Shown here in pieces: positions 10,604-21,250 of a stretch of 64,000 bases of DNA. The notes under the pieces were generated by a model that searched no databases, was not told the DNA's origin, and was given only the letters and a program-made list of their open reading frames with translations. A program made the translations under genes and the position numbers. Where the stretch lies: NCBI GenBank assembly GCA_032433765.1, contig JAVIAB010000008.1:39040179-39104178 (forward strand), given 5' to 3'. How positions within the stretch are numbered: position 1 is the first letter of the stretch; the number at the start of each line of letters is the position of its first letter. This DNA comes from Megaustenia siamemsis (taxonomy: Eukaryota; Mollusca; Gastropoda; Stylommatophora; Ariophantidae).

Positions 10604-11640
10604 AAAAAAAAATATAAGTACAATCATAATACAACATTTGTAAGACGCACTAATTTAGCTGCAACAATTAACATAAAACGCATAAATAAATTATGTTAAT
10701 TTGTCGCACTATTCATAAATATATAATACCTCCCTATGTCTACCTGATTCTTGTCCACATTGAGGGGAGAAAGGAATAGAGGCAATGTCACCTACTAAGC
10801 AGTTGTATGATGCTACTAAGGAGGTTGGGATCAGTGACTTCGCCGATGATACAGATTACGTACATCTGAGTCGAAGTCATCTTCAGTGTCGTCGCTAGTG
10901 TGTGTGTGTGTGTGTGCGACGAGTTTCATACGAGGGAACGTGTTGAGGTGGGGAACTGTGCACTATGGAGTTGTCCATTGTGTAATATAAAGATGATCTG
11001 TCGACCAGAGTAGCTATTTTTTAGTGTTTCAATTTTCGTTTCTTAACGCTAAAGTTGATGTCGACGGATCAATAACAGAGCAGCTAAATCGGATCATTTC
11101 AGACAGCGTGGAGTCAACATAGTTAAGTCTTGATGTTTGCATCACGTTCAAAATTATCAGATTCTAATTCAATGTTTTTTTTTTTTTTTTTTTTTTTTTG
11201 GGGGGGGAGTGGGAGGGGAATTTTTTTTGCAAATCTTCAAAGACATTTTTTTTTTTTGCTGCAATCCTTCAAAGTCGAAGTAGATAAAAATCGAACACCT
11301 AATCCTACCGGAGACGATTGATTGAACCTTAGATTTCGGGGTTTTTTTTAAAGCTCAGCTCGTAAAAGAACCCATAACAATTGACACACTAGAATGTGTA
11401 GGTTTGAGATACACGTTAAGAAAATGTGAAACTATTATCATCATTTAAATGACAATAACCAACCTTCTGGAAGTACTTCTGGATCCTTGCCGGACATACG
11501 GAGTTCGTGTGTTGTGCTGAGATCTAACTGTGCGGAAGTGATAGAAATGGGAGTTCTTGATTTCTAGCGTTCACCCGATGGCTAAAGGAATAGTTAAGCC
11601 TCATCATCATGGACGCTTACAAATACGTTCATTGGGCGTG
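10604..11640. other. no recognised feature; homopolymer runs
   Basis: AT-rich DNA with a (GT)n stretch near 10897-10915, a long T run followed by G (about 11174-11210) and a second T run near 11246-11257. No gene motif is seen. Confidence 0.4.
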
Positions 11641-11654
11641 GACGCGGGTTGTTG

Positions 11655-11890
11655 ATGTTTTGAATAGAACTGTGATATTTGCGCACTCCTGCCCAGTACA
11701 TCCGACTTCAGCACAATATTTTTTGTACTAGGGTTGACTTCTTTCTCAATATCTACTAACTTAGCCAGAATGGCTGTTTAGTATGTTTCTAGGGGCACCG
11801 CGAAGAGGTGGAGTGTGGTCTGGATAGATATAGTTCATCGATCCTGGCAAAAGCCGTCAGATACGATTCACTGACAGCTTTCAACTCTTT
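11655..11890 (+). repeat. dispersed repeat R1, diverged copy
   Basis: This carries ACTGTGATATTTGC, ACATCCGACTTCAGCACAAT and GGCACCGCGAAGAGGTGGAG in the same order as the minus strand of 1745-1985. The first part also matches the R1 copies at 25.6 and 58.1 kb. It may be the upstream part of the RNase H LINE relic that follows on the same strand. Confidence 0.7.
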
Positions 11891-12084
11891 TATATAGCGG
11901 CACTTAGATAATTCATCGAGATGGGAGTAATGTTTGGCACTGAGTACAAATGTTTGATATATCATGTCAAGCAGCCAGGATGTTCCAGGAAGATTAGAAA
12001 CGTTTTAAATAAGGAACAAAGAATGTCGTTATCTTGAGGTGTAACGTAGAAGTATTAAACTACGTTCATAACTGTTTGTCGTTG

Positions 12085-12595
12085 TTTAGAAATGTACATC
12101 TCAACGAGGTAGAGTTTTGCAGAAGTTTAAAATACGTAGGGTCACCTTTGACCACGTCCCTGGACATGCGGGAGTACGGGGAAATTAAAGAGAGACAGGT
12201 TGGCTAGCTACGCTGTCGTTGAAGGCGGTCAACCAGTTGGTGGAGCGGGCATGAAATTTGGGAAGGGCACAGGATTTCGACAACCATGAGTCCACGTTAC
12301 TCCTTCGGATGTAAGAGATGGGAGTTAAGATGGGCACAGCCAGAAACGAGAAACTTAGTGGGCGTGTAAGAAGACTAATCAACCAACACAGAACTGGAGT
12401 CGTCAGTCGCTGGACGCTGCGGGACTTGCTGAGGAGGGAATCTGTGCACCTATGGACATGTTCGGAGTGCAATGATGATGACCCGCCAATAACTCAATAA
12501 CACAATAACTCACTAAAAACGCAATCTCTGTTCAGAGTGCAATGATGATGACCCGCAAATAACACAATAACTCACTAACTCAATCTCAGCCATGG
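12085..12595 (+). mobile_element. LINE family I, RNase H-domain end and 3' terminus
   Basis: Frame-shifted translation gives an RNase H-like C-terminal box, VPGHAGVRGN (about 12150-12180), which in intact domains ends 'GNE.AD.LA'. Further on come RRLINQHRTGVVSRWTLRDL, RRESVHLWTC and SECNDDD. Stops interrupt it after GN and around 12300. The 3' end (TGCAATGATGATGACCCGC) is duplicated once, 70 bp apart (about 12468 and 12538), and followed by AATAACTCA/ACACAATAACT repeats. Relatives lie at 32225-32430 (+) and 56433-56850 (-). The family belongs to LINEs that carry their own RNase H after the RT. This copy is dead. Confidence 0.85.
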
Positions 12596-12920
12596 TAAAA
12601 AAAAATGGTTGAAAATACATATTTATATCGTCATCCCTGTATCATTTTTTTCCTTCTTCGAGATGTAGAAATATATCGTAATCCTAGCTTGATTACTTTT
12701 TATGAGTTTTACAGACCATATTGTGGGTAGCAAGGACACGGCCGTTCAAGATGTGCATTTAAGGTTTCTTTAAAGAAAATCCTGAACGAACTTGCACATA
12801 ATGAACGTCAATTTTCAGCGCTACTAAATATGGTCTGCAAATTCATAAATCGTAACTAAGCAAAAATTACGATATATTTATATATCTCGAATCAATGCAA
12901 CAAACATCAAAAGAGTTCAT
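12596..12920. other. no recognised feature
   Basis: AT-rich DNA between two LINE relics. ATATATCGTAAT- and ATTACGATATATTT-like blocks near 12670 and 12865 form a loose inverted repeat about 190 bp apart (about 12 bp arms by eye). The content between the arms is not recognised. Confidence 0.4.
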
Positions 12921-12924
12921 AGCA

Positions 12925-14845
12925 CCAGTGAGGACAAATTAAAGAAGGAAATGGATGACAGATGACATTTTACAGCTAATCGATAGACGAAGAAGAAATA
13001 GAACAAAGGTGAGTATAAGAGATTAAGTAATGAAATGGAAGATAAAGATGATTGTAATAAAATGCGTTGAAGCAAAAGAAGCATGGGTAAAACTGAGATC
13101 GAAGGAGATTGAAATGCTACAAAAAAAGTGACGCAAAGCTATCTAAAAAAAATTGAAGAATTAACAGGAACAAAAACACAATTAAAAAAACTGGAAGTTT
13201 AAGATCAAAGGAAGGAGAACTGTTGATTGAACATGAAAGCATAAGGGAACGATGGACAAAATACATCAAATAAAGTCATGATGATGAACGAACAGAAGTA
13301 AATATTAAGGATAATGGGGAAGGACCAGAACTACTCAAAGAAGAAGTGGAAGACACCAAGCGTAATATAAATTCAGGAAAAGCTCCTGGACCAGATAACA
13401 TAACTAAAGAAGAGATTGAAGCCATGGATGATAATGAAATAGAAATAATAAAAATATTGAATGATATCTACAACAACCGATATATATTAGACGACTTATT
13501 CAAATACATATTCATTGCCCCACCAAAGAAATCTAGTGAGATTGAATGCGATGATCATCATACAATAAGCCTTATGAGTCACATGACTAATATATTACTA
13601 AGAATCATCATGCGAAGAGTGCGAAACAAAATCAGTCCAGAAATTAGTGATGAACAGTGTGGTTTTGTTGGAGGTAAAGGTACGAATAATGCTATATACA
13701 TCATAAGATCTTTAGTAGAAAGAGCCATAGAAGAGAAAACAGATATATACCTATGTTTCATAGATTATACCAAAGCATTTGACAAAGTAAAGCACCAAGA
13801 AATAATCAAAATTGTATAAAGCATGAACGTAGACAGCAAGGATCTAAGAATAATAAAGAACATGTACAGGCGACAGACAGAGGCCACAAGAATTGAAAAT
13901 CAACTGGGAATGTTTCAACAAATAAAACAGGGTCTTAGACAAGGTTGTGTGCTGTCACCAGATTTATTTAATATGTATAGTGAGATTATTATAAGATCCA
14001 TAAGGGGCATGACTGGAATAATAAATGAAGGTCATAATATAAATAATCTAAGGTATGCTGATGATACAGCCTTAATCGCTAAGAGGGAAAATGAGTTATA
14101 CGATATGTTAGACATTATAATGAAGGAGAGCAAAAACAACGGACTCAGCCTCAATAGCAAAAAGACAGAAACAACGGTAGCAACAAAGAAAAAAATACAT
14201 CAACACAATGTACAATAAAGACCAGTGGATCAATATTAAAACAGGTAAATGAATTTAAATATCTGGGAACAATGTTAACCTCAGATGGTAGATGTACAAC
14301 AGAGGTGAGATGCAGAATAGCTCAGGTAAAAGCAGCTTTCCCAAAAAAATGAGGAAGATACTGTGAAATCCATTTTTGACAATAGAAACAAGAAAGAAAG
14401 TTCTTAAGTGTTATGTAGAGCCAGTCTTAATATATGGAAGTGAATCATGGACTATAGGACAACAGACAAGAAAATCAATGGAGGCTGTAGAAATGTGGTT
14501 TTAACAGATGAATGTTGAGAATATCATAGAAAGCTAAGAAGAGCAATGACAATATTATGAAAGAGGACAAAGCAAAAGGAGAGTTGATATCCAATATTAG
14601 GGGAAAAAAGTCATAATTTTTTTAGCCATGCAATGAGAAGGGAACAACTGGAATATATTGTGACAACTTGAAAAATTGAGTGTGCAAAAAATAGAGGGAG
14701 GCAAAGAGTACATATACCAGACAGCTTAAGAGAATGGCTTGGCAGAAAGTCAACATCACAAAAGATAAATAACTGTAAAGTTCGAAAGTTGTGGAGAGAC
14801 ATGATCATCTACGCCAGCAGGCATATCACTTGATGATGATGATGT
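12925..14845 (+). mobile_element. LINE family C, near-complete reverse transcriptase region and 3' end
   Basis: This is the best-preserved retrotransposon here. The first 400 bp encode the linker between endonuclease and RT (WMTDDILQLIDRRRR). A frame from 13346 carries NSGKAPGPDNITKEEIE, then FIDYTKAFDKV (RT motif A, about 13754-13786), then after one in-frame TAA (13817-13819) GLRQGCVLSPDLF (motif B, about 13931-13969) and LRYADDTALIA (motif C, about 14050-14082) up to 14218. Later frames give KYLGTMLTSDGR, a decayed YGSESWTIGQQTRKS box, the LRGKK..FF.HAMRR region and the end ACGCCAGCAGGCATATCACT with a (GAT)n tail. The endonuclease is missing. The family has many 3' copies in the window (31.0, 34.7, 40.4, 49.8, 52.3 and 54.7 kb). 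Confidence 0.95.
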
Positions 14846-15040
14846 ATCTCGAAAAAAGAATAAATATTCCCAAGTACCTGACAAGAAGGAAGACAATTGT
14901 GACACAGAGTTGATGATGATATCAATATGTATTTTCAACAATTTGTTACTTCCCACGGCAGACATTTGCCACCGAGCTATATATATATACATAAGTTGTG
15001 CTGCTAAGACAAACAAATTAACAAGGCAATGACAATATCT
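14846..15040. other. no recognised feature
   Basis: AT-rich spacer with a short TA run at about 14980-14992. It may include a second decayed GAT-tail end at about 14911-14920. Confidence 0.35.
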
Positions 15041-15044
15041 GTAT

Positions 15045-15303
15045 TATAAAGTTGTGTGATTCACACAAGACAAATGCGATTTTTGGGCCATGTTAAAAGA
15101 CACAACAGCCAACTAAAAGTAATCTTGGAGGGGAAAATACAAGGTAAAAGAGGCAGAGACATACCAAGACTAACATGGACGAGTAACATCAAACGATGGA
15201 CTAATCAGCCTATGACATCCTGCACTATCAAAACAAGAGACAGAGCAGAATGGCGCTCCATGGTAGCCAACCTTCGTTGCGGAGATATGCACTCAATGAT
15301 GAC
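15045..15303 (+). mobile_element. LINE family E, C-terminal fragment and 3' end
   Basis: An open frame of 93 codons reads TRQMRFLGHVKRHNSQLKVI, EGKIQGKRGRDIPRLTW, SNIKRWTNQPM and DRAEWRSMVANLRC, a standard LINE C-terminus. It ends CACTCAATGATGACGAT, a short GAT-type tail. Its relative at 38791-39285 (-) extends further upstream. The RT is absent through 5' truncation, but the frame is unbroken, so this copy may be fairly young. Confidence 0.9.
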
Positions 15304-15309
15304 GATAAA

Positions 15310-15780
15310 TAGCTGTGTACAGGACATCCTTGATTAATTTTTTTCCTTGTTGTTGTGTGGGGAGAAACACTCCAGCTGTATTCAGAAAACAATACGGTTG
15401 TTGTTTAAATGTAAAACAAATGAAAAAAATGTGTGGCGGGTTAATATAATAAAATTGAAGATTTTACTTAAGTGTACCAGCGAGGAAGAAGACCACCAGG
15501 AATTGATATATAATGTTACAAAAATCCTACAGTTAACATAACCTATAACCGATGTTATAGTATCTTTGGCTTATCAGCTTTTCTCCTAGCCTGTACCCCG
15601 GCTTCCGACATGAGTAAGACAATATATCGTTGCAAAGATTTTATTTTATTTCAAAACATTTTTCTTTGAAGTAGTAGAGATTTAGCAGTTCATTCATGAT
15701 ACCAGTATTCAAAATTCGTCCTCCAGTCAACCAGGCTGAAGGAAATATAGAAAATAGACATTTGGCTTTTGGTCAAGAAG
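15310..15780. other. no recognised feature
   Basis: AT-rich DNA. A 64-codon frame at 15347-15541 has no motif. Confidence 0.35.
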
Positions 15781-15786
15781 AAAATA

Positions 15787-15955
15787 CATTCAGAAAGAAA
15801 AGACATTCAGAAAGAAAAGACATTCAGAAAGAAAAGACATTCAGAAAGAAAAGACATTCAGGAAGAAAAGCCATTCAGGGAGAAAAGCCATTCAGGGAGA
15901 AAAGCCATTCAGGGAGAAAAGCCATTCAGGGAGAAAAGCCATTCAGGGAGATAGT
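15787..15955 (+). repeat. 17-bp minisatellite in two variant blocks
   Basis: About ten units of 17 bp are present. The first four or five are CATTCAGAAAGAAAAGA, the later ones CATTCAGGGAGAAAAGC. The variant switch is sharp (about 15855-15870). All three forward frames stay open because no stop occurs in the unit, so the open frames here are artefacts. Confidence 0.96.
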
Positions 15956-16204
15956 ACTAGTTCAAGTTCTTCCAGAAGACGTGACCTAGAGAAGTAGAGG
16001 TAAGAACTCTAATTTCCAACGGCATTATTGTTTTGGGTAGTAGCAAACGCAAAACGGTTGTGTATAATTGAAATGAACTAACGAGACTCAAAAGGCCTAG
16101 ACAGCACAGAATCCCCATACAGCCTGCCCCTGCTTGTGTAACGGAACGATATTCTCTTTTCTGTGATTTGATCTATTGTAATTTGCTAAAAAAAAAACAC
16201 ATCC
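15956..16204. other. no recognised feature
   Basis: Unique-looking DNA between the 17-bp array and a LINE end. Confidence 0.3.
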
Positions 16205-16455
16205 ATTTATTTCAAAAAGGCGATTACAAAAAAGAGAGCTCCTAAAATATCAGACAGAAACAATGAACATTTTCCGAACATATCACGAGAAGGGGAAAGC
16301 GGGAATATTTGGTTACAACTGGAAAAATACAAGGAAAGAGACGACAAAGAGAGAAGAAAGTATACAGCTTGTTGTTGAGGCACAGAAATGGTCAACAGAA
16401 CTGATATGATGTACTAGGACAAAGAGCCGTCGGTATGGCTCATGATGATGATAAT
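16205..16455 (+). mobile_element. LINE family D, C-terminal fragment and 3' end
   Basis: Decayed sequence contains AAAAGAGAGCTCCTAAAATA, AGACAGAAACAATGAACATT and GGTTACAACTGGAAAAATAC, ending GGTATGGCTCATGATGATGA (GAT tail). The same order occurs at 51535-51690, 55640-55930 and 57255-57570 (+) and 51053-51147 (-). It corresponds to a protein segment like KRELLKNIRKKQSTFFGHMMRRGKL. Multiple frameshifts are present. Confidence 0.85.
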
Positions 16456-16654
16456 CTCTCGAGATATAAAACCTATTATTATTGATATGTGATGGTTTTA
16501 CCTTCAACGTTTTACTACAAGTCGAACCTTGCAGACAGTTGAAAACAGATAACAAGGAAAGAGCTTGTAGCGGTCTACAGATCTCCACAAAAAAGATGAG
16601 AGATATTGTACAAACTGTCGATATCCTCCCACAATTTTATTCAGTTATTCAATT
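16456..16654. other. no recognised feature
   Basis: Short unique-looking spacer between opposite-facing LINE ends. Confidence 0.3.
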
Positions 16655-16995
16655 TTTTTTACTTCTTCTTTCCTTCCTCATTTTCCTTTCAGCGTCGAGG
16701 GGAGATATAATTTGCGGTCATTTGCTCTTCTGTTCGCCTCTGCTGCTGCTGTTAAGTTTCTTCTTATTCGTGGTCAACCATTGGGTCTGGTATTCTCACA
16801 AAGTTTGCTGAAGGCTCGCTGTATTGTGTTTTGATCTCTATGCCTTGTCACGTGGCCAAACCATTTTATCTGTTATTTCTTTATATATTCTATCGCGGGG
16901 GCTATTACTAGCTTTTCATCCTCTTAATTCTTCATTTCTGATCTTATCTCTCAGACTGTTTCCTGTCATTCGTCTGACACATTCCATCTCAGTAG
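16655..16995 (-). mobile_element. LINE family A, 3'-end fragment
   Basis: On the minus strand the frame at the upstream end reads MECVRRMTGNSLRDKIRNEE, identical in order to the family A copy at 5430-5510. The AATGGTTTGGCCACGTGACA and ATCTCCCCTCGACGCTGAAA 3' regions follow. Frameshifts separate these blocks. The RT core is absent. Confidence 0.9.
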
Positions 16996-17315
16996 AGACT
17001 GCGAGTTCGAATTCCGGTTGGGTCACAATAATTGTGTTCTCTTTGAGGTTAAAATTAAAACTCAGACATGAACACCTTGTGGCGACTGCACTGGATATGT
17101 GATCTTTATCCTCTGGCCCTATAAACCCCCACCCCACCGGCTGACCACAGTAATGGCAAAATGACTTCAAGATAGTTTAAGATGGAGCAATACAAAGATC
17201 ATCCTGGGAATGTATGAAGTTATGTGCTTCCAGAACCTTACAGATCTGAATGTTGGAGAAAAATCAATCAAAATCAATAATAAAAACTGGCATAGTGTCA
17301 TTCAATTTCACCACA
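16996..17315. other. no firm call; possible decayed SINE-like segment
   Basis: GAGTTCGAATTCCGGTTGGG at about 17002-17021 resembles a box B followed by TCACAATAATTGTGTTCTCT. I cannot identify a box A or a second copy in the window, so no element is called. Confidence 0.25.
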
Positions 17316-17665
17316 ATTACATCGTCATCATCATTGTCGTCGTCATCATGGTCCTCATCATCATTATCATCTTTATCACCACCATCATTATCATCATCAT
17401 TATCATCTTTATCATTATCATCACCATCATTATTATCATCTTTATCATTATCATCACCATCAGTATCATCATCATCATTATCATTATCATCATCATCACT
17501 ATTATCATTATAATCAACATTATTATCATTATAATCATCATTATTATCATTATAATCATCATTATTATCATTTATAATCATCATTATTATCATTTATAAT
17601 CATCATTATTATCATTTATAATCATCATTATTATCATCATCATCATCATCATCAAGCTCTTCCCT
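17316..17665. repeat. (ATC/ATT)n trinucleotide array
   Basis: About 340 bp of ATC, ATT and GTC triplets carry longer-period patterns, such as TTATCATTATAATCATCA repeated at 18 bp and TTATCATTTATAATCATCA at 19 bp in the right half. It abuts the 3' end of the minus-strand LINE fragment that follows, where a (GAT)n tail would be expected. All open frames here are repeat translations. Confidence 0.95.
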
Positions 17666-18025
17666 GTTCGAACCTGGCTTCCATGACAGCTACTCTGAAG
17701 TTCTCCCTGTCCTACGTGAGACTTCCAGCACCTGCAACAGTCAATCCCAGCTTGTATGTGATATCTTGAACTCATCTTCTAGGTCTCCTCTTCCTTGTAT
17801 ACCTGAAACTCTCACCTGCATAACTGTATTATCTAAGGCATTATGCCGGTTCACATGACCAACATATTTTATTTTACTTGCTCGCATTTTCTTTTTCAAC
17901 ATTGTTTTCATGAATTTTAAGTTCTTGCAACATTTACATTTCTGTTGTGTTCTCTGTTCATGATATTCTGAGTACACTTCTGTAGAACTTACATTCAGAG
18001 ACACTGTTCTAATTTTCAGCATATC
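17666..18025 (-). mobile_element. LINE family H, C-terminal fragment
   Basis: On the minus strand the frames give KIKYVGHVNRHNALDNTVMQ, then VRVSGIQGRGDLEDEF (a +G+GRP-like block), then DITYKLGLT, then REDRENFRVAVMEARFEQG-like text after frameshifts. The sequence then runs into the triplet array. The order ('GHV.R', 'G.RGRP', 'W..DI', 'DR..WR..V') is that of LINE C-termini. No second copy is seen in the window. Confidence 0.75.
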
Positions 18026-18134
18026 TGTTGATTATCCATGTTTGACACCGTGTTTTCAAATGGGGAAAAATACAAGCTCTTCAAAACCTAGACTTGTTGG
18101 TATATCGGTCCCCTGCTGCATGTTTTACAATTGT
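18026..18134. other. no recognised feature
   Basis: Short spacer between LINE H and the SINE. Confidence 0.3.
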
Positions 18135-18149
18135 TTTATTTATGCAAGT

Positions 18150-18408
18150 GGAGCCGCGATAGCTCAGTGGTTAGTGAACTGGACTACAAAGGACAATGGG
18201 TAGGGTTCGATCCCAATCGACGGCTTCCGGGTTCACCCAGCCTTAAATGGGTGCCGGATTTTTTTCTGGGAAAGTAAAGCAGAACGGCGTAATACCGACC
18301 ACATTACCCCAAAAATCGTGTGCTGAAGGTCTGTAAAATATAGGGTTACTAACAACATATTTCCCTATACGCCACTTGGCGTGACGGGGGGAATTTACTT
18401 TTTTTTAC
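18150..18408 (+). mobile_element. SINE-1 copy, full length
   Basis: GGAGCCGCGATAGCTCAGTG starts the copy, with box B GGGTTCGATCCC, the body GGGTGCCGGATTTTTTTCTG, the hairpin CGCCACTTGGCG and a T-rich end (TTTACTTTTTTTTACTT). Imperfect direct repeats flank it (TTTATTTATGCAAGT before, TTTATTTATTCAAAGT after), consistent with a TSD that has since drifted by an indel. Confidence 0.96.
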
Positions 18409-18424
18409 TTTATTTATTCAAAGT

Positions 18425-18783
18425 TTTTTTTTTCATTCGCCTTTTGATCTTTATGATAGTCCTTTGTTATCAGCGGGACAAGATATTCAAAACTGTCCAC
18501 TCCAATACTCCTACCATTCAAACTGCCTGAAGAGAACTCTGGAAATATTTTGGCCAAATAAAGTATGAAACTAACAAATGCTAAAGAAATAAAGAAAAAA
18601 AAAGGAAAATAAAACACTGGACATAAGGGAAGAGTTCGAGCTGGATAGTTCACTTTTTCGGAAGAGGTGTCGAATCATTCACAAGAACTGGTGGCATGTA
18701 ATGGGGTGCGAAAGAGGGCGATAGACAACCAGACCACGGACAATTGGTAAAAAAAAACAACGAAAACAAAAAATGTGCAGGGT
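18425..18783. other. no recognised feature
   Basis: AT-rich DNA with A runs near 18594-18606 and 18749-18770. Confidence 0.35.
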
Positions 18784-18865
18784 AGGCTGAGTGGCAGTGT
18801 TCCCTAGTGTTTGGCTTTTCGTGGCCAGGCGCTGTGCCACTGAGTACGGGTTCGATCCTGCTTTG
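18784..18865 (+). other. possible tRNA-like promoter head
   Basis: TAGGCTGAGTGGCAG resembles a polymerase III box A, and GGGTTCGATCCTG about 60 bp later resembles a box B. The spacing would suit a tRNA with a long variable arm or a SINE head. No second copy and no closed cloverleaf were found, so this is tentative. Confidence 0.3.
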
Positions 18866-19317
18866 GTCCATATTTTTTTCTGTTGATTATTTGTCAATTT
18901 TTCCGAGTGCTGTAAACATACCTCTTGCTCTGAATTGATTCGCTGATTATCGCCTCGGAAGTTTCCCTCTATAATAATATTCATTTATTATTATGTGTCT
19001 CTAGGCCACACTTGCAGCTCTCAATGATTGATATCTAAAAACCAGCGTTGGATTACGCTTCCATGTTGACATTAAGACATATTTTTGTCTGTGATACTAT
19101 AAACACAAATTATTATCATCAATAATCAAATCTGACCTACTTTCAGGGAGGTCTTATTGGGTTCGTCAATCATAAACTAATTTGCTTTGTTTAGCAGAGT
19201 AGAAGATGTACATTCACACCTTCCTCCCCACCACAATACTTCAAACATGATTTGCACTAGTTTGATTAAATATCCCCCGCTAGCAAAACATATTGCATTG
19301 GCGTCTAGATAAAGAAG
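18866..19317. other. no recognised feature
   Basis: AT-rich unique-looking DNA leading into the next large array. Confidence 0.35.
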
Positions 19318-20492
19318 CTCTGTAGTTAGTTGTTTGTTCAGTAGTCAGTGGTTTGTTCAGTAGTTGTTTGTTCAGTAGTTAGTGTTTGTTCGGTAGTTAG
19401 TTTTTGTTCAGTATTCAGTGGTTTGTTCAGTAGTTAGTTGTTTGTTCAGTAGTTAGTGTTTGTTCAGTAGTTAGTTGTTTGTTCGGTAGTTAGTGTTTGT
19501 TCAGTAGTTAGTGTTTGTTCAGTAGTTAGTTGTTTGTTCAGTAGTTAGTGTTTGTTCAGTAGTTATTTTTTTGTTCAGTAGTTAGTTTAGTGTTTGTTCA
19601 GTAGTTAGTGTTTGTTCAGTAGTTAGTTGTTTGTTCAGTAGTTAGTGGTTTGTTCAGTAGTTAGTGTTTGTTCAGTAGTTAGTTGTTTGTTCAGTAGTTA
19701 GTGTTTGTTCAGTAGTTAGTGTTTGTTCAGTAGTTAGTTGTTTGTTCAGTAGTTAGTGTTTGTTCAGTAGTTAGTTGTTTGTTCAGTAGTTTTTTTTTTG
19801 TTCAGTAGTTAGTTTAGTGTTTGTTCAGTAGTTAGTGTTTGTTCAGTAGTTAGTTTAGTGTTTGTTCAGTAGTTAGTGTTTGTTCAGTAGTTAGTTTAGT
19901 GTTTATTCAGTAGTTAGTGTTTGTTCAGTAGTTAGTGTTTGCTCAGTAGTCAGTGGTTTGTACAGTAGTTAGTGGTTTGTTCAGTAGTGATTTGTTCAGT
20001 AGTCAGTTGTTTGTTCAGTAGTTAGTGGTTTGTTCAGTAGTTAGTGGTTTGTTCAGTGGTTAGTGGTTTATTCAGTAGTCATTGGCTTGTTCAGTAGTTA
20101 GTGTTTGTCCAGTAGTTAGAAGCTTGTTCAGTAGTTAGTAGCTTGTTCAGTAGTTAGTGGTTTGTTCAGTAGTTAGTTGTTTGTTCAGTAGTTAGTGGTT
20201 TATTCAGTAGTCATTGGCTTGTTCAGTAGTTAGTGTTTGTCCAGTAGTAGTAGCTTGTTCAGTAGTTAGTTGTTTGTTCAGTAGTTAGTGGTTTGTTCAG
20301 TAGTAGCTTGTTCAGTAGTTAGTTGTTTGTTCAGTAGGTAGTGTTTGTTCAGTAGTTAGTGGTTTGTTCAGTAGTCAGTGGTTTGTTCATTAGTTAGTGG
20401 TTTGTTCAGTAGTTAGTTATTTGTTCAGTAGTTAATGGCTTGTTCCGTAGTTAGTTATTTGTTCAGTAGTTAGTTATTTGTTCAGTAGTTAG
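19318..20492. repeat. 1.2-kb minisatellite, 17-20-bp TTGTTCAGTAGTTAGTG units
   Basis: About 60 units share TTGTTCAGTAGTTAG plus a variable spacer (TG, TTG, TGG, TTTAG). Spacer variants alternate in blocks. The middle has local dimers and a T-run variant (AGTTTTTTTTTTG at about 19790). The right third drifts to GGCTTG and AGCTTG types and contains a longer duplicated segment (GGTTTATTCAGTAGTCATTG at about 20065 and 20187). Confidence 0.97.
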
Positions 20493-20494
20493 TG

Positions 20495-20712
20495 ATTTGG
20501 GAACTAAGAACAGAATGTTTGCTTCCATATCAATCGGCGGTTGTTAGATTCATCCAGCCTTAAATGGGTACATACTTTTTCTTGGAAAGTAAGGCGACCT
20601 GGAATTATACCGACCACTACATCCATGAAATGGGCAATTAGTCATTGACTAACATGGGCACTAAAACCACATTGTCCATACGTCTTACAGTATGACATAG
20701 CCACGTTTGTTG
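20495..20712 (+). mobile_element. SINE-1 related, strongly diverged
   Basis: ATCAATCGGCGGTTGTTAG ... CCAGCCTTAAATGGGTACAT ... CTTGGAAAGTAAGGCG ... ATACCGACCACTAC ... GTCATTGACTAACATGG follow the SINE-1 body in order with many substitutions. The head is mostly lost against the minisatellite. Confidence 0.75.
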
Positions 20713-20759
20713 CCTCTTTAGCTACAGAAGTTAGGCGTGAATCCTCAAGACAGAGAGAT

Positions 20760-21068
20760 GTGGGAGGGCCTGTGTTGGGAAAAAACTCGACTGGGCTACC
20801 GACGTTCGGACAACCTGTGTTAGATTCCCGCTGGGAGCAGTGTGAATTGTACTCGTGGTTGGAAAAAAATACCTCCAAGGTCGACCCAGCCGTTGGTAGA
20901 ATTGGATACCAGGTTATTACTCTGGGAAGGTGAGATATGTAGCATCGCATCGTGAGTTTCGATGCTTGAATTGACACTATCCAGAAGTCTCCGAACAACT
21001 CGGATAGGCGGCCGAACACATATGGGTGACAACTCGCGTGCCAAGACGCCGATTCAAGTTTCACACTT
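20760..21068 (+). mobile_element. SINE-B copy, 3' end running into (CTTTA)n
   Basis: Box B-like TTAGATTCCCGC (about 20820), then GGTCGACCCAGCCGTTGG, GGATACCAGGTTATTACTCT, GGGAAGGTGAGATATGTAGC, TTTCGATGCTTGAATTGACA, GGATAGGCGGCCGAACACAT and GACGCCGATTCAAGTTT. From GGATACC onward it matches 24017-24195. The ACCCAGCC ... TACC ... CTGGGAAGGT layout echoes SINE-1, so the families may share a core. The 3' terminal ACTTTAC runs straight into the pentanucleotide array. Confidence 0.8.
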
Positions 21069-21250
21069 TACGTTACTTTACTTTACTTTACTTTACTTTA
21101 CTTTACTTTACTTTACTTTACTTTACTTTACTTTACTTTACTTTACTTTTACTTTTACTTTTACTTTTACTTTTACTTTTACTTTTACTTTTACTTTTAC
21201 TTTACTTTTACTTTTACTTTTACTTTACTTTACTTACTTTACTTACTTTA
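21062..21250 (+). repeat. (CTTTA)n / (CTTTTA)n array at a SINE-B 3' end
   Basis: About 14 pure CTTTA units are followed by about 14 CTTTTA units, then mixed CTTTA/CTTA. The 5-mer-to-6-mer switch is sharp at about 21145. The array begins exactly where other SINE-B copies show a single TACTTTA(C/T) end (24.19 and 30.07 kb). Confidence 0.96.

Noticed and set aside
12665..12880. Possible MITE or terminal inverted repeat transposon (ATTACGATATAT arms)
   Set aside because: The arms are short and imperfect, and no target duplication or second copy was found.
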